DNA of 64,000 bases from Luteimonas sp. 8-5 (GCF_029763755.1 NZ_JARUVM010000007.1:1-64000), one strand, 5' to 3'; counted from the first letter of the stretch, positions 1-10,358 are shown. Notes: generated from the letters alone by a model not told the origin. A program made the numbers and translations.

Positions 1-420
1 GCGCGGATCATCACGGTCGACGACCTCGCGCACGTTGGCTCGCGGCGTGCGCACCGCGATGGTGCGCTCGCGGCCGCTGCCTTCCACCCGCAGGGGCAGC
101 GATCCGGCGACGCCCTGCTGCACCAGCAATCCGTCGCGCGGAGTCGCCAGGCCGGCGTCGAGGACGGCGTGCGCGGTGCCGACGCTGGGATGGCCTGCGA
201 ACGGGACTTCCCTGCGCGGACTGAAGATGCGCAACCGGTAGCTCGCGCCGGCTTCGGTCGGCGGCAGGACGAAGGTGGTCTCGGGCAGGCGCGTCCAGCG
301 CGCGATCGCCTGCATGGTGTCGTCGTCCAGACCCTCCGCGTCGAGGACCACGGCGAGGGGATTGCCCGCGCCGGGGCGATCGGCGAAGACGTCGAGCTGG
401 ACGTAAGGGCGGCGGGCCAT
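1..420 (-). CDS. PhzF-family isomerase, N-terminal part (cut by window edge)
   Basis: The first 140 codons of a PhzF-like protein start at an ATG at 420 and run off the left edge. The N-terminus reads LDVFADRPGAGNPLAV, followed by PETTFV, which holds the glutamate that acts as general acid/base in PhzF, and then FAGHPSVGTAHA, a typical family loop. Family members are cytoplasmic isomerases or epimerases. Outside phenazine clusters their substrates are usually unknown, and no phenazine genes are visible here, so no pathway is assigned. It is divergent from lysA, with 79 bases between the starts. The family call is strong; the substrate is unknown. Confidence 0.85.
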   Translation of the reverse strand, partial: MARRPYVQLDVFADRPGAGNPLAVVLDAEGLDDDTMQAIARWTRLPETTFVLPPTEAGASYRLRIFSPRREVPFAGHPSVGTAHAVLDAGLATPRDGLLVQQGVAGSLPLRVEGSGRERTIAVRTPRANVREVVDRDDPR

Positions 421-499
421 GGGGTTGGTCGGCACGAGGTCGTCTAGAATGCAGGGCCCGCGATTCTACGGGGTCCACGATCAACAACCACTCACGCCG

Positions 500-3106
500 A
501 TGACCGCTCCCGACCGCTGGTTCGTGCTCAAGTTCGGCGGAACCTCGGTCTCGCGCCGCGAGCGCTGGGACACGATCGGCCGGCTGGCGCGCGAAACCGC
601 CGAACGCCGCGACGCACGGGTGCTCGTGGTGGTGTCGGCGCTGTCGGGCGCGACCAACGAACTGCAGGCGATCGCCACCGCCGCGGCAGGTGCTGACATC
701 GCGCCGCGGGTCGAGGCGCTGGCCGAACGCCATCGCGTGTTCGCCGCCGAGCTCGGGCTGGATGCCGGCGTCGTCCTCGGCCACCGCCTGGAAGCATTGC
801 GCGCGCTCGCCACCGATGCCCGCGCCTGCACCCGGGCGCTCGACTGGCAGGCCGAAGTGATGGCCCAGGGCGAGCTGCTCTCGTCCACGCTCGGCGCGGC
901 CTACCTGCAGGCGCAAGGCCTGGACTTCGGCTGGTGCGACGCGCGCGAATGGCTGCACGCGGTGGCGTTGCCGAACCAGAACGCCTGGTCGATGCGCCTG
1001 TCCGCGACCTGCGGCCACCAGGCCGCCGACGATTGGCGCCAGCGCTTCGCGCGGCAGCCGGCGCGCCTGCTGTTGACCCAGGGCTTCATCGCCCGCCACG
1101 AGGACGGTGGCACCGCGGTGCTGGGGCGCGGGGGCTCGGATACTTCGGCGGCGTGCTTCGGTGCGCTGCTCGGGGCACAGCAGGTCGAGATCTGGACCGA
1201 CGTGCCCGGCATGTTCAGCGCCAATCCGCGCGAAGTGCCGCAGGCGCGCCTGCTGGCCCGGCTGGACTATGCCGAAGCGCAGGAAATCGCCACCACCGGG
1301 GCCAAGGTGCTGCATCCGCGCTCCATCGGTCCATGCCGCGAGGCGCGCGTGCCGATGGCCATCCTCGATACCTCGCGTCCGGACCTTCCGGGCACGCGCA
1401 TCGACGCCAGCGCCGCGACCGTGCCGGGAGTCAAGGCCATCAGCCGCCGCAACGGCATCGTGCTGGTGTCGATGGAGTCGATCGGCATGTGGCAGCAGGT
1501 CGGCTTCCTGGCCGACATCTTCGAGCGCTTCAAGCGCCACGGCCTGTCGATCGACCTGATCGGCTCGTCGGAAACAAACGTCACCGTATCGCTGGATCCG
1601 AGCGAGAACCTGGTCAGCGGCAACGTGCTCGAGGCGCTGTCGGCCGACCTGGCCGAAGTGTGCCGGGTAAAGGTGATCGTCCCGTGCGCGGCGATCACCC
1701 TGGTCGGGCGCGGCATGCGCTCGATGCTGCACCGGCTGTCGGACATCTGGGCCACGTTCGGGCGCGAGCGCGTGCACCTGGTGTCGCAGTCGTCCAACGA
1801 CCTCAACCTGACCTTCGTCATCGACGAGGTCGACGCCGACGGGCTGCTGCCGGAACTGCACGCCGAGCTGGTGCGCAGCGGCGCGATGCCGATGCGCGAC
1901 GGCAGCGTGTTCGGGCCGAGCTGGCGCGAGATCACCCACGGCCGCCAGGCGCGCCAGGCGCCGTGGTGGGAGCGCAAGCGCGAGCAACTGCTGCGGCTGG
2001 CCGAAGCGGGCACGCCACGCTATGCCTACGACATGGATACGGTGCGCGAACGCGCGCGCGCTTTGCTGGCGGTGGACGCGGTCGACAGCCGCTACTACGC
2101 GGTCAAGGCCAATCCGCATCCGGGCATCCTGCGCACGCTGGCCACCGAAGGCTTCGGGTTCGAATGCGTCTCGCAGGCCGAACTCGAGCATGTGTTCGCG
2201 ACGCTGCCCGGCATCGACCCGGCACGCGTGCTGTTCACCCCGAGTTACGCGCCACGCTCCGAGTATGCCGCCGCGTTCGCCCGTGGCGCGACGGTCACCG
2301 TGGACAACGTCGAGGCGTTGCAGCGCTGGCCCGAACTGTTCCGCGGCCGCTCGCTGTGGCTGCGCCTGGACCTGGGTCGCGGCGAGGGCCACCACCACAA
2401 GGTCCGTACCGGTGGCACCGATGCCAAGTTCGGGCTGCCGGCTGCGCGCATCGACGAGTTCGTCGCCGCCGCGCGCGCGCTGGATGCGCGCATCACCGGC
2501 CTGCACGCGCACCTGGGCAGCGGTGTCGAGGTCGACAGCCACTGGCGCGAGGTGCATGCCGAACTGGCCGGGCTGGCCGAGCGCATCGGTACCGTGGCCA
2601 CGCTGGACATAGGCGGCGGCCTGCCGGTGCCCTACCTGCCCGACGCCGCGCCGTTCGACCTGGACGAGTGGGGGCGCGACCTGGCCACGGTCAAGGCCGC
2701 GTACCCGCAATACGCGCTGGCGATCGAGCCCGGTCGTTATCTTGTCGCCGAAGCCGGCGTGCTGCTGCTGTCGGCCACCCAGGTCGTGGAGAAGGACGGC
2801 GTGCTGCGCGTCGGTTGCGACGCCGGCATGAACGCACTGATGCGGCCGACGCTGTACGAGGCCTTCCACGACATCGCCAACCTGTCGCGCAACGGTGTGG
2901 ACGGCGCGGCGGCGGCCACGGCGAGTTTCGACGTGGTCGGGCCGATCTGCGAGTCGGGCGACGTACTCGGCCGCGCGCGCAAGCTGCCCGTCGACACAGC
3001 CGAAGGCGACATCCTGCTGGTGGCCGATGCCGGTGCCTACGGCATGGCCATGGCCAATACCTACAACCTGCGGGCACTGCCTGCAGAGGACACGATCGAT
3101 GACTGA
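500..3106 (+). CDS. lysA: Bifunctional aspartate kinase / diaminopimelate decarboxylase
   Basis: An 868-residue fusion joins the first and last steps of lysine synthesis. The kinase half opens with KFGGTSV near residue 11 and is followed by two ACT regulatory domains at about 315-460. The second half is a fold-III PLP decarboxylase with the lysine of YYAVKANPHPG near residue 536. The ATG at 500 was chosen because it lies shortly before the kinase core; an upstream in-frame start would add about 27 unlikely residues. Such fusions are known in xanthomonads. The stop overlaps the murL start by 8 bases, so lysine/meso-DAP supply and peptidoglycan-precursor synthesis are probably co-transcribed. 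ACT domains suggest feedback inhibition by lysine or threonine, which is an inference. Confidence 0.93.
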   Translation: MTAPDRWFVLKFGGTSVSRRERWDTIGRLARETAERRDARVLVVVSALSGATNELQAIATAAAGADIAPRVEALAERHRVFAAELGLDAGVVLGHRLEALRALATDARACTRALDWQAEVMAQGELLSSTLGAAYLQAQGLDFGWCDAREWLHAVALPNQNAWSMRLSATCGHQAADDWRQRFARQPARLLLTQGFIARHEDGGTAVLGRGGSDTSAACFGALLGAQQVEIWTDVPGMFSANPREVPQARLLARLDYAEAQEIATTGAKVLHPRSIGPCREARVPMAILDTSRPDLPGTRIDASAATVPGVKAISRRNGIVLVSMESIGMWQQVGFLADIFERFKRHGLSIDLIGSSETNVTVSLDPSENLVSGNVLEALSADLAEVCRVKVIVPCAAITLVGRGMRSMLHRLSDIWATFGRERVHLVSQSSNDLNLTFVIDEVDADGLLPELHAELVRSGAMPMRDGSVFGPSWREITHGRQARQAPWWERKREQLLRLAEAGTPRYAYDMDTVRERARALLAVDAVDSRYYAVKANPHPGILRTLATEGFGFECVSQAELEHVFATLPGIDPARVLFTPSYAPRSEYAAAFARGATVTVDNVEALQRWPELFRGRSLWLRLDLGRGEGHHHKVRTGGTDAKFGLPAARIDEFVAAARALDARITGLHAHLGSGVEVDSHWREVHAELAGLAERIGTVATLDIGGGLPVPYLPDAAPFDLDEWGRDLATVKAAYPQYALAIEPGRYLVAEAGVLLLSATQVVEKDGVLRVGCDAGMNALMRPTLYEAFHDIANLSRNGVDGAAAATASFDVVGPICESGDVLGRARKLPVDTAEGDILLVADAGAYGMAMANTYNLRALPAEDTIDD

Positions 3107-4505
3107 CTGGACCTTCGACCGCGACGCGATCCGCGCGTTCCGTTTCGTGCGCTGCGACTTCGACCCGGCCAGCGGCGTCGCCAGCCTGGCGTACGCCTTC
3201 GACGACGGCCCGGAGCTGGTCGAAACGGTTTCGATTCCCGGCGCGCCGTTCGTGCTGGACGCGGCGCGCGCCGCCGCGGTCGAGCGCGCGCTGCGCCTGC
3301 TGCACCTGATCGCCGGCGTGAGTTACTACAAGGCCGCGGTGCCGGCGGAGATCCGCATCGACGGTTACGCCATCGACGCCGACACCGCCGCGATGCTGCA
3401 ATCGCTCTACCGCAACGGCCTGGGCGAGTTCGCGTACCGCAACGGCTTGGAGTTGGACGATCGGATCCGGTTTCCGGGGGACCGGGGACCAGGGACCGGG
3501 GACCGGGAGAAGCAAGCGGCGACGCATCCGACCCTTCCAGGTCCCCGGTCCCCGGTCCCTGGTCCCCGGCACGCCCTCGTCGCCATCGGCGGCGGCAAGG
3601 ACTCCCTCGTCACCATCGAAGCCCTGCGCGCGCTCGGCGTCGAGCAGACGGTGTGCTGGATCGGCGGCTCCCAGCTGATCGCGGCCTGTGCGGCACGTAC
3701 CGGCCTGCCGACGATGAACATCGGCCGCCAGCTCGCGCCGCAGCTGTTCGATTTCAATCGCCAGGGCGCCTGGAACGGACACATCCCGGTGACCGCCGTG
3801 AACTCGGCGATCCTGGTGCTGGCGGCCGTGCTGCATGGCGCCGGCCGGGTGGTGTTCTCCAACGAACGTTCGGCCAGCTATGGATCCATCATCGAGGGGA
3901 CGGGCGAGGTCAACCACCAATGGTCGAAGGGCTGGGAGTTCGAGCGCATGTTCGGCGAGCACGTCGAGCGTGAGGTGGCCGCCGGCCTGCACTATTACTC
4001 GCTGCTGCGTCCGCTGTCGGAACTTGCAGTGGCGCGGCAGTTCGCCCGGACCGATCGCTACGACGCGCATTTCTCGAGCTGCAACCGCAACTTCCACATC
4101 CTCGGCGAACGCCCGGCCAATCGCTGGTGCGGTGTGTGCCCGAAGTGCCATTTCGTGTTCCTGGCGCTGGCGCCGTTCATGTCCAAGCCGCGGCTGGTGA
4201 ACATCTTCGGCCGCAACCTGCTCGACGATCCGGCGCAGGCCGCCGGCTACGACGCGCTGCTGGAGTTCCAGGACCACAAGCCGTTCGAATGCGTCGGCGA
4301 GGGTCGCGAGTCGCGCGCTGCCATGGCCGCGCTGGTGCAGCGTCCGGAATGGCGCGAGGACGCGCTGGTGCGCCGCTTCGAACGAGAGATCCTGCCGCAA
4401 CTCGATCCTGCGGAACTGGCCATCGAACCGCTCCTGGCGCTCGACGGGGAACACCGGATTCCGACGCCGTTGTGGGAGAAGCTGCGTGCGCATTTCGGAA
4501 CTTGA
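3099..4505 (+). CDS. murL: UDP-MurNAc-L-Ala-L-Glu epimerase MurL
   Basis: This 468-residue protein matches MurL, which uses ATP to convert the terminal L-Glu of UDP-MurNAc-L-Ala-L-Glu to D-Glu. With MurD2 it replaces the usual glutamate racemase plus MurD route. Visible features are [20 protein letters not shown] around residues 158-177, an ATP-pyrophosphatase-like loop, and [20 protein letters not shown] in the C-terminal half. Residues about 126-157 are encoded by an inverted pair of G-rich heptad repeats read in frame ([17 protein letters not shown]), a low-complexity insertion just before the nucleotide loop. The gene overlaps lysA by 8 bases and murD2 by 20 bases. The family call rests on remembered xanthomonad neighbourhoods and partner order. 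Confidence 0.88.
   Translation: MTDWTFDRDAIRAFRFVRCDFDPASGVASLAYAFDDGPELVETVSIPGAPFVLDAARAAAVERALRLLHLIAGVSYYKAAVPAEIRIDGYAIDADTAAMLQSLYRNGLGEFAYRNGLELDDRIRFPGDRGPGTGDREKQAATHPTLPGPRSPVPGPRHALVAIGGGKDSLVTIEALRALGVEQTVCWIGGSQLIAACAARTGLPTMNIGRQLAPQLFDFNRQGAWNGHIPVTAVNSAILVLAAVLHGAGRVVFSNERSASYGSIIEGTGEVNHQWSKGWEFERMFGEHVEREVAAGLHYYSLLRPLSELAVARQFARTDRYDAHFSSCNRNFHILGERPANRWCGVCPKCHFVFLALAPFMSKPRLVNIFGRNLLDDPAQAAGYDALLEFQDHKPFECVGEGRESRAAMAALVQRPEWREDALVRRFEREILPQLDPAELAIEPLLALDGEHRIPTPLWEKLRAHFGT
3476..3569. repeat. Inverted pair of GGGGACC heptad repeats inside murL
   Basis: The left arm (3477-3504) has four units of GGGGACC or AGGGACC. The right arm (3540-3567) has four units of GGTCCCC or GGTCCCT. 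The odd A/T unit occupies the complementary place in both arms, so the two arms pair over about 26 bases with a loop of roughly 31. Each arm alone has four runs of three or four G on one strand, enough for a G-quadruplex. The element sits in frame within murL. Confidence 0.9.
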
Positions 4506-5910
4506 CGGGCGCCGCGTTGCGCTCTGGGGGTGGGGGCGCGAGGGTAGGGCGGCGTGGCGTGCCTTGCGGGGACCGGGGACCGGGGACCGGGGACCGGACG
4601 GGATGGTTGGGTTGTTCTGCAGTGCTTCCGAAGCCGTTGAGGCGCGGGAGTTCGATCCGGGGTTGGTGATTGAAGCGGAGGCGACGGCGGAGCGGCTGGC
4701 GGCTTACGAGGTGGTGGTGAAGTCGCCGGGGATCAGTCCGTACAAGGCGGAAGCGGTCGCGGCGGCTGCGCGCGGGACGCGGTTCATCGGCGGGACCGCG
4801 TTGTGGTTCGGCGAGCGTGCGGGCGCCGACGGCGTCGTGCCGGGCGCTGCCTGCGTCACCGGAACCAAGGGCAAGAGCACGACTACCGCACTGCTCGCGC
4901 ACCTGCTGCGCGCCGGCGGGCATCGCACCGCGCTGGCCGGCAACATCGGGCTGCCGCTGCTGGAAGTGCTGCACGACCAGGCCGAGTACTGGGCGATCGA
5001 ACTGTCCAGCTACCAGACCGGCGACGTCGCCGACAGCGGCGCGCGCCCGCAGGTCGCGGTCGGGCTCAACATTTTTCCGGAACACCTGGACTGGCACGGC
5101 TCGCACGAACGCTATGTCGCCGACAAGCTGCGCCTGTTCACCGACGCGCGCCCTCGCATCGCCGTGCTCAACGCCGGCGACCCCATCCTGGCCTCGCTGC
5201 AACTGCCGGACAGCGAAGTTCGCTGGTTCAACCGCGAAGACGGGTGGCACCTGCGCGGCGATGCGCTGCACCGTGGCGAGGCCTTCATCATGGACACCGC
5301 GGCGCTGCCGCTGCCCGGCCGCCACAATCGCGGCAACCTGTGCGCCGTGCTCGCCGCGATCGAGGCGCTCGGGCTGGATGCGGCTTCGCTCGCACCGCGC
5401 GCTGCCGACTTCCGGCCATTGCCGCATCGCCTGCAGGTTTTGGGCACCCGCGACGGCCTCACCTGGGTGAACGACTCGATCAGTACCACGCCGCACGCCA
5501 GCCTCGCGGCGCTGGATGTCTACTGCCGCGAACGCGTGGCGCTGCTGGTGGGCGGCCACGACCGCGGCCTGCCGTGGGACGACTTCGCCGCGGCCATGCG
5601 CCAGCGATGCCCGGAGGCGATCGTCACGATGGGCCATGGCAGGCCGGGCCAGACCGGCGATCGCATCCACGCGCTGCTGGCGCCGCTCGTCGATGAATGC
5701 GGACTCGCCCTGCATGCCGCGGAAGACCTTGAGGCCGCGGTTTCGACGGCGCGCATGGCACTGGGCGGCCACGGCGTGGTGCTGCTGTCGCCCGGCGCCC
5801 CCAGTTTCGGCGCCTATCGCGACTACACCGAGCGCGGACGCCACTTCGCTGCGCTCGCAGGCTTCGATCCGGCGGCGATCAGCGCCATTCCCGGCCTGGG
5901 AATCGCCTAG
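4486..5910 (+). CDS. murD2: UDP-N-acetylmuramoyl-L-alanine--L-glutamate ligase MurD2
   Basis: This 474-residue Mur ligase adds L-Glu to UDP-MurNAc-L-Ala and makes the substrate of MurL. It shows GWGREGRAA at the N-terminus, the Mur ATP loop [12 protein letters not shown] near residue 126, a central segment with [12 protein letters not shown], and a C-terminal segment with [12 protein letters not shown] and [17 protein letters not shown]. The start is GTG at 4486, 20 bases inside murL, which implies translational coupling. Residues about 28-37 ([11 protein letters not shown]) come from four GGGGACC heptads. MurD2 rather than ordinary MurD is inferred from the adjacent murL; a canonical murD would be expected elsewhere with mraY/ftsW. 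Confidence 0.88.
   Translation: MRISELDGRRVALWGWGREGRAAWRALRGPGTGDRGPDGMVGLFCSASEAVEAREFDPGLVIEAEATAERLAAYEVVVKSPGISPYKAEAVAAAARGTRFIGGTALWFGERAGADGVVPGAACVTGTKGKSTTTALLAHLLRAGGHRTALAGNIGLPLLEVLHDQAEYWAIELSSYQTGDVADSGARPQVAVGLNIFPEHLDWHGSHERYVADKLRLFTDARPRIAVLNAGDPILASLQLPDSEVRWFNREDGWHLRGDALHRGEAFIMDTAALPLPGRHNRGNLCAVLAAIEALGLDAASLAPRAADFRPLPHRLQVLGTRDGLTWVNDSISTTPHASLAALDVYCRERVALLVGGHDRGLPWDDFAAAMRQRCPEAIVTMGHGRPGQTGDRIHALLAPLVDECGLALHAAEDLEAAVSTARMALGGHGVVLLSPGAPSFGAYRDYTERGRHFAALAGFDPAAISAIPGLGIA
4568..4595. repeat. Four tandem GGGGACC heptads inside murD2
   Basis: Four perfect GGGGACC units lie back to back within the murD2 reading frame. The four G4 runs separated by three bases fit an intramolecular G-quadruplex on the coding strand. 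The unit is the same as in murL about 1 kb upstream. Confidence 0.9.
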
Positions 5911-5949
5911 GAGCGGTACGCTACTTCCTCCTCAACGGAGAGCATCCCC

Positions 5950-6756
5950 ATGCAGACGAACGCAATGCGATTCCTCGCCGCCGCCATGCTCGCCGCATGC
6001 GCCACGCCGGCGCTGGCGGCAATGCAGGCCAGGCCTGTCGAGTGGAAGGTCGGAGACGATGTGTTCGCCGGTGTCCTGGTCTACGACGATGCGTCCGACG
6101 AACTGCGTCCGGGCCTGGTGATGGTGCCCGACTGGCTGGGCGTGCGTGACGACGCCGTCACCCAGGCAAAGCACATCGCCGGCGACGACTACGTCGTGCT
6201 GGTCGCCGACCTGTACGGCAAGGACGTGCGTCCCGATGGCCCGGAGCAGGCGCGGGAACAGACCGGCAAGCTGCGCGACGACCCGGCGGCGATGCGCGCG
6301 CGCATCAACAAGGCCCTGGAGACGCTGCGCGCGAATGCGGCCGGCGCACCGCTGGACGCCGACAGGATCGCCGCCTTCGGCTACTGCTTCGGCGGCACCG
6401 CGGTGCTGGAGCTGGCGCGCAGCGGCGCCGACGTTGCCGGCGTGGTAACCTTCCATGGCGGTCTGTCGACGGGATTGCCGGCGGAGAAGGGCGCGGTGAA
6501 GGCCAGCGTGCTGGTGCTCAACGGCGCCGACGACCGCGGCACCGCCGGCGACATCGCCGGCTTCCAGCAGGAAATGGACGCGGCCGGCGTCGACTGGCAG
6601 TTCGTCAACTTCAGCGACACGGTGCACTGCTTCGCACTGCCGCACGCCAAGAGCCCGCCGGGTTGCGTCTACAACCCGCTGTCGGCGCGGCGCGCGGAGA
6701 AGATGATGGACGACTTCCTCGAGGAGCGGTTCGAGGCGGTCAGCGGTCGCGACTGA
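5950..6756 (+). CDS. Secreted dienelactone hydrolase-family protein
   Basis: This 268-residue alpha/beta hydrolase has a signal peptide (hydrophobic stretch ending ATPALAA near residue 24), so it is probably periplasmic. The dienelactone-hydrolase nucleophile motif GYCFGG contains the catalytic cysteine near residue 146. NGADDR supplies the acid and TVHCFALP the histidine. GAGAGC lies just upstream of the ATG as a ribosome site. Substrates of the exported members are not established. The 3' end overlaps the convergent ispB gene by 17 bases. Confidence 0.85.
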   Translation: MQTNAMRFLAAAMLAACATPALAAMQARPVEWKVGDDVFAGVLVYDDASDELRPGLVMVPDWLGVRDDAVTQAKHIAGDDYVVLVADLYGKDVRPDGPEQAREQTGKLRDDPAAMRARINKALETLRANAAGAPLDADRIAAFGYCFGGTAVLELARSGADVAGVVTFHGGLSTGLPAEKGAVKASVLVLNGADDRGTAGDIAGFQQEMDAAGVDWQFVNFSDTVHCFALPHAKSPPGCVYNPLSARRAEKMMDDFLEERFEAVSGRD

Positions 6757-7771
6757 CGGTGTAGCGCGCCAGGCCGCGCAGCGCGGCCACATACGGGTTG
6801 TCGGCCAGGCCGTCGAGCGAACGCTCGGCGGCCTGCGCGTATCCAGTCGCGCGACGCAGGCTGTAGCCGAGGCTGTCGGCGGCGGCGATCGCCGACAGCA
6901 CCTCCGGCATCGCGCCGGTATCGCCATCGATGATGGCCTGGCGCAGTCGCTCGCGCGTCGCGTCGCCGGCGTGGGCGATGGCATGGATCAGCGGCAGCGT
7001 GGCCTTGCCTTCGGCCAAGTCGTCGCCCAGGTGCTTGCCCAACGCCGCCTCGTCGGCCGAGTAGTCGAGCACGTCGTCGGCGATCTGGAAGGCGTAACCC
7101 AGGTTCAGGCCGTAGTCATGCAGGGCGTCGCAGGTGGTTGCGTCTGCGCCGGCCAGCAGGGCGCCCAGGCGGGTCGCGGCTGCGAACAGGACCGCGGTCT
7201 TGCGTTCGATGACCTGCAGGTAGGCGGCCTCGTCGGTGTCCGGGTTGCGCACGTGCAGCAGTTGCAGCACTTCGCCCTCGGCAATGCGGTTGGTGGCATC
7301 GGCGAGCAGCCGCATCACTTCCATGCGGTCGAGTTCGACCATCATCTGGAAGCTGCGCGAATACAGGAAGTCGCCGACCAGCACGCTGGCGGCGTTGCCC
7401 CAGACCGCGTTGGCGGTGCTGCGGCCGCGGCGCAGGTCGGATTCGTCGACCACGTCGTCGTGGAGCAGGGTGGAGGTGTGGATGAATTCGATCACCGCCG
7501 CCAGCTGGTGTGCATCGGCGCCGACCCCGGCGCCGTCGGCACCGCGCTTGCCCAGGGCGGCCGCGGCCAGGAGCAGCAGCATCGGCCGCAGGCGCTTGCC
7601 GCCGGCACCGACGATGTACTCGGCGACCTGGTTGACCAGGACCACGTCCGAGGCCAGGCGACGACGGATCAGCGCGTCCACCGCGGCCATGTCGGCGGCG
7701 GCCAGGGCCTGGATCGCGGGCAGCGGGGGGGTGTCGTCGAGGGCGGCCCGGGGGGGCGAGGCGGTGTCCAT
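6740..7771 (-). CDS. ispB: Polyprenyl (octaprenyl) diphosphate synthase
   Basis: This 343-residue trans-prenyltransferase extends farnesyl diphosphate with isopentenyl diphosphate to make the ubiquinone side chain. It has GGKRLRP near the N-terminus, a first aspartate-rich motif LHDDVVDESDLRRG and a second motif QIADDVLDYSAD. A perfect TATAAT lies on the minus strand at 7798-7803, 26 bases before the ATG. The final chain length cannot be read reliably from sequence, so octaprenyl is the family default. It converges on the hydrolase gene with a 17-base overlap and is divergent from ssb. Confidence 0.92.
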   Translation of the reverse strand: MDTASPPRAALDDTPPLPAIQALAAADMAAVDALIRRRLASDVVLVNQVAEYIVGAGGKRLRPMLLLLAAAALGKRGADGAGVGADAHQLAAVIEFIHTSTLLHDDVVDESDLRRGRSTANAVWGNAASVLVGDFLYSRSFQMMVELDRMEVMRLLADATNRIAEGEVLQLLHVRNPDTDEAAYLQVIERKTAVLFAAATRLGALLAGADATTCDALHDYGLNLGYAFQIADDVLDYSADEAALGKHLGDDLAEGKATLPLIHAIAHAGDATRERLRQAIIDGDTGAMPEVLSAIAAADSLGYSLRRATGYAQAAERSLDGLADNPYVAALRGLARYTVSRDR

Positions 7772-7918
7772 GCGGGGTCCGTATCAGGGCAACGCGGATT
7801 ATAAGGCGGGGCGGATTTTTCCGACCCACGGGCGCGGCGGGCGCCGATGTCCGCGGGGCCGGGCGTTATACTCCACTGTCCCCATGCCCACTCCCGGGCG
7901 ATACCGGAAGGACAGTCC

Positions 7919-8392
7919 ATGGCCCGCGGCGTCAACAAAGTGATCCTGGTCGGAAACCTCGGCAACGACCCCGACATGAAGTACACCCAGGGCGGGATGG
8001 CGATCTGCACGCTTTCGCTCGCCACCACCTCGGTCCGCAAGGACCGCGACGGCAACCAGCAGGAAAAGACCGAGTGGCACCGGGTGAAACTGTTCGGCAA
8101 GCTCGGCGAGATCGCCGGCGAATACCTGCGCAAGGGCCGCCAGGTCTATATCGAGGGGCGCATCGAATACGGTTCCTACGAGAAGGACGGCATCAAGCAC
8201 TACACTACCGACATCGTGGCCGACGAGATGCAGATGCTCGGCGGCGGTGGCGAGGGCGGTGCCGGCGGCGGTGGCGGTGGCGGCGGACGCAGCGAGCGCC
8301 CGCAGCGCAGCACGCCGCAGCGCCGTGAAGTGCCCGCCGCCGCAAAGGCCGAGTTCTCCGAGGACTTCGCGGACGACGACATCCCGTTCTGA
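7919..8392 (+). CDS. ssb: Single-stranded DNA-binding protein
   Basis: This 157-residue SSB has an N-terminal OB fold starting [19 protein letters not shown] and containing [13 protein letters not shown] glycine-rich linker follows, then the acidic C-terminal tip DDDIPF that docks replication and repair partners. The ATG at 7919 follows GGAAGGACAGTCC, a good ribosome site. TATACT at 7867-7872 is a candidate -10. It is followed after 23 bases by rmlB on the same strand, so some read-through into the rhamnose operon is possible. Confidence 0.96.
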   Translation: MARGVNKVILVGNLGNDPDMKYTQGGMAICTLSLATTSVRKDRDGNQQEKTEWHRVKLFGKLGEIAGEYLRKGRQVYIEGRIEYGSYEKDGIKHYTTDIVADEMQMLGGGGEGGAGGGGGGGGRSERPQRSTPQRREVPAAAKAEFSEDFADDDIPF

Positions 8393-8415
8393 AACGAAGT
8401 GACTAGGAGTACTGC

Positions 8416-9474
8416 GTGCCGACTTGGCTCGTAACCGGCGGCGCCGGGTTCATTGGTGGCAATTTCGTGCTGGACGCCGTTCGCAACGGCGTCCGCATCG
8501 TCAATCTCGATGCGCTGACCTATGCGGGCAACCGCGACACGCTGGCTGCGCTCGATGGCAACCCGGACCACTTGTTCGTGCATGGCGACATCGGAGATGG
8601 CGCGCTGGTCGCGCGCCTGCTCGCGGAGCACCGCCCCGATGCGGTGATCAACTTCGCGGCCGAAAGCCATGTCGATCGCTCGATCGACGGTCCGGCGGCG
8701 TTCGTACAGACCAACGTGGTCGGCACGCTGGCGCTGCTGGAGGCGGCCCGCGACTACTGGAAGTCGCTCGACGATGCCGGCAGGCAGGCGTTCCGTTTCC
8801 TGCACGTCTCCACCGACGAGGTCTACGGTTCGCTGGGCGACACCGGCAGGTTCACCGAGACTACGCCGTATGCGCCGAACTCCCCGTATTCGGCGTCCAA
8901 GGCTGCTTCCGACCACCTGGTGCGCGCCTTCCACCACACCTACGGCCTGCCGGTACTGACTACCAACTGCTCGAACAACTACGGGCCGTACCAGTTCCCG
9001 GAGAAACTCATTCCGCTGGTCATCGCCCGCGCGCTGGCCGGTGAACCGCTTCCCGTCTACGGCGACGGCAAGAACGTGCGCGACTGGCTCTACGTGGGCG
9101 ACCACTGCAGCGCGATCCGCATAGTGCTGGAGCGCGGCCGCGTCGGCGAAACCTACAACGTGGGTGGGGACGCGGAGAAGCAGAACATCGAAGTGGTCGA
9201 GACCATCTGCGCGCTGCTGGACCAGCGCCGCCCGCGGCCGGATGGCAAGGCGCGCCGCGAGCAGATCACCTACGTCGCCGACCGCCCGGGACACGACCGC
9301 CGCTACGCGATCGATGCGGGCAAGATCAGGTCGGAACTCGGCTGGACGCCGACGCACAGCTTCGAGCAAGGCATCGCCGACACCGTTGACTGGTACCTGG
9401 CGCACCAGGACTGGGTGCAACGCGTGCTGGACGGCAGCTACCGGCTCGAACGCATTGGCGGGGTGCCGGCATGA
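8416..9474 (+). CDS. rmlB: dTDP-glucose 4,6-dehydratase
   Basis: This 352-residue extended SDR catalyses the second step of dTDP-L-rhamnose synthesis. It shows the NAD loop [21 protein letters not shown], and the catalytic YSASKAASD. The start is GTG at 8416 preceded by TAGGAG. It is the first of four tightly packed genes (B-A-C-D) and its stop overlaps the rmlA start as ATGA. The product feeds O-antigen or other rhamnose-containing surface glycans; no glycosyltransferases are in this window. Confidence 0.95.
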   Translation: MPTWLVTGGAGFIGGNFVLDAVRNGVRIVNLDALTYAGNRDTLAALDGNPDHLFVHGDIGDGALVARLLAEHRPDAVINFAAESHVDRSIDGPAAFVQTNVVGTLALLEAARDYWKSLDDAGRQAFRFLHVSTDEVYGSLGDTGRFTETTPYAPNSPYSASKAASDHLVRAFHHTYGLPVLTTNCSNNYGPYQFPEKLIPLVIARALAGEPLPVYGDGKNVRDWLYVGDHCSAIRIVLERGRVGETYNVGGDAEKQNIEVVETICALLDQRRPRPDGKARREQITYVADRPGHDRRYAIDAGKIRSELGWTPTHSFEQGIADTVDWYLAHQDWVQRVLDGSYRLERIGGVPA

Positions 9475-10358
9475 CGGCGCGCAAGGGCATCATCCTGGCC
9501 GGCGGCTCGGGCACGCGCCTTTATCCGATCACCCAGGCGATCAGCAAGCAGCTGCTGCCGGTATTCGACAAGCCGATGGTGTATTACCCGCTGAGCGTGC
9601 TGATGCTGGCGGGCATCCGCGAAGTGCTGGTCATCAACACCCCGCACGAACAGGCCCTGTTCAAGCAATTGCTAGGCGACGGCTCGCAGTGGGGCATGAA
9701 GATCGAATACGCCGCACAACCCAGCCCGGACGGCCTGGCGCAGGCGTTCCTGATCGGCCGCGATTTCCTCGACGGCGCGCCGAGCTGCCTGGTGCTGGGC
9801 GACAACATCTTCTATGGCCATGGCCTGACCGGGCTGCTGCGCCATGCCAGCGAGCGCGAGGACGGCGCGACGGTGTTCGGCTACTGGGTGCGCGACCCGG
9901 AGCGCTACGGCGTGGCCGAGTTCGATGCCGACGGCAAGGTGGTCGGGCTCGAGGAGAAGCCAGCCAAACCTCGCTCCAACTACGCGGTGACCGGGCTGTA
10001 TTTCTACGATGGCCAGGCCAGCGAACTGGCTGCGACGCTCAAGCCGTCGGCGCGCGGGGAACTGGAGATCACCGACCTCAACCGCCTTTACCTGGAACAG
10101 GGCAATCTCCACCTGGAGCGCCTGGGTCGCGGTTATGCATGGCTGGACACCGGCACCCACGAGTCGCTGGTCGAAGCCTCCAGCTACATCGAGACGATCG
10201 AGAAGCGCCAGGGCCTGCGCGTGTGCTGCCCGGAGGAGATCGCCTGGAACAACGGCTGGATCGACGACGCGCAGCTGCGCGCGCTGGCGCAACCCCTGGC
10301 GAAAAACGGCTATGGCCAGTACCTGCTCGGGCTGCTCGAGCACGGGCCGGTCGTCTGA
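9471..10358 (+). CDS. rmlA: Glucose-1-phosphate thymidylyltransferase
   Basis: This 295-residue nucleotidyltransferase makes dTDP-glucose from glucose-1-phosphate and dTTP. The signature [11 protein letters not shown] is at the N-terminus, with [10 protein letters not shown] and [10 protein letters not shown] further in. It has full family length. It overlaps rmlB by 4 bases and precedes rmlC by 14 bases. The enzyme is usually feedback-inhibited by dTDP-rhamnose, which is family knowledge rather than something seen here. Confidence 0.95.
   Translation: MTARKGIILAGGSGTRLYPITQAISKQLLPVFDKPMVYYPLSVLMLAGIREVLVINTPHEQALFKQLLGDGSQWGMKIEYAAQPSPDGLAQAFLIGRDFLDGAPSCLVLGDNIFYGHGLTGLLRHASEREDGATVFGYWVRDPERYGVAEFDADGKVVGLEEKPAKPRSNYAVTGLYFYDGQASELAATLKPSARGELEITDLNRLYLEQGNLHLERLGRGYAWLDTGTHESLVEASSYIETIEKRQGLRVCCPEEIAWNNGWIDDAQLRALAQPLAKNGYGQYLLGLLEHGPVV

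Noticed and set aside
3476-3569. A frameshift or assembly error in murL at the repeat
   Set aside because: The frame is open on both sides, the flanking protein segments continue the family pattern, and the two arms match each other too well to be random sequencing error.
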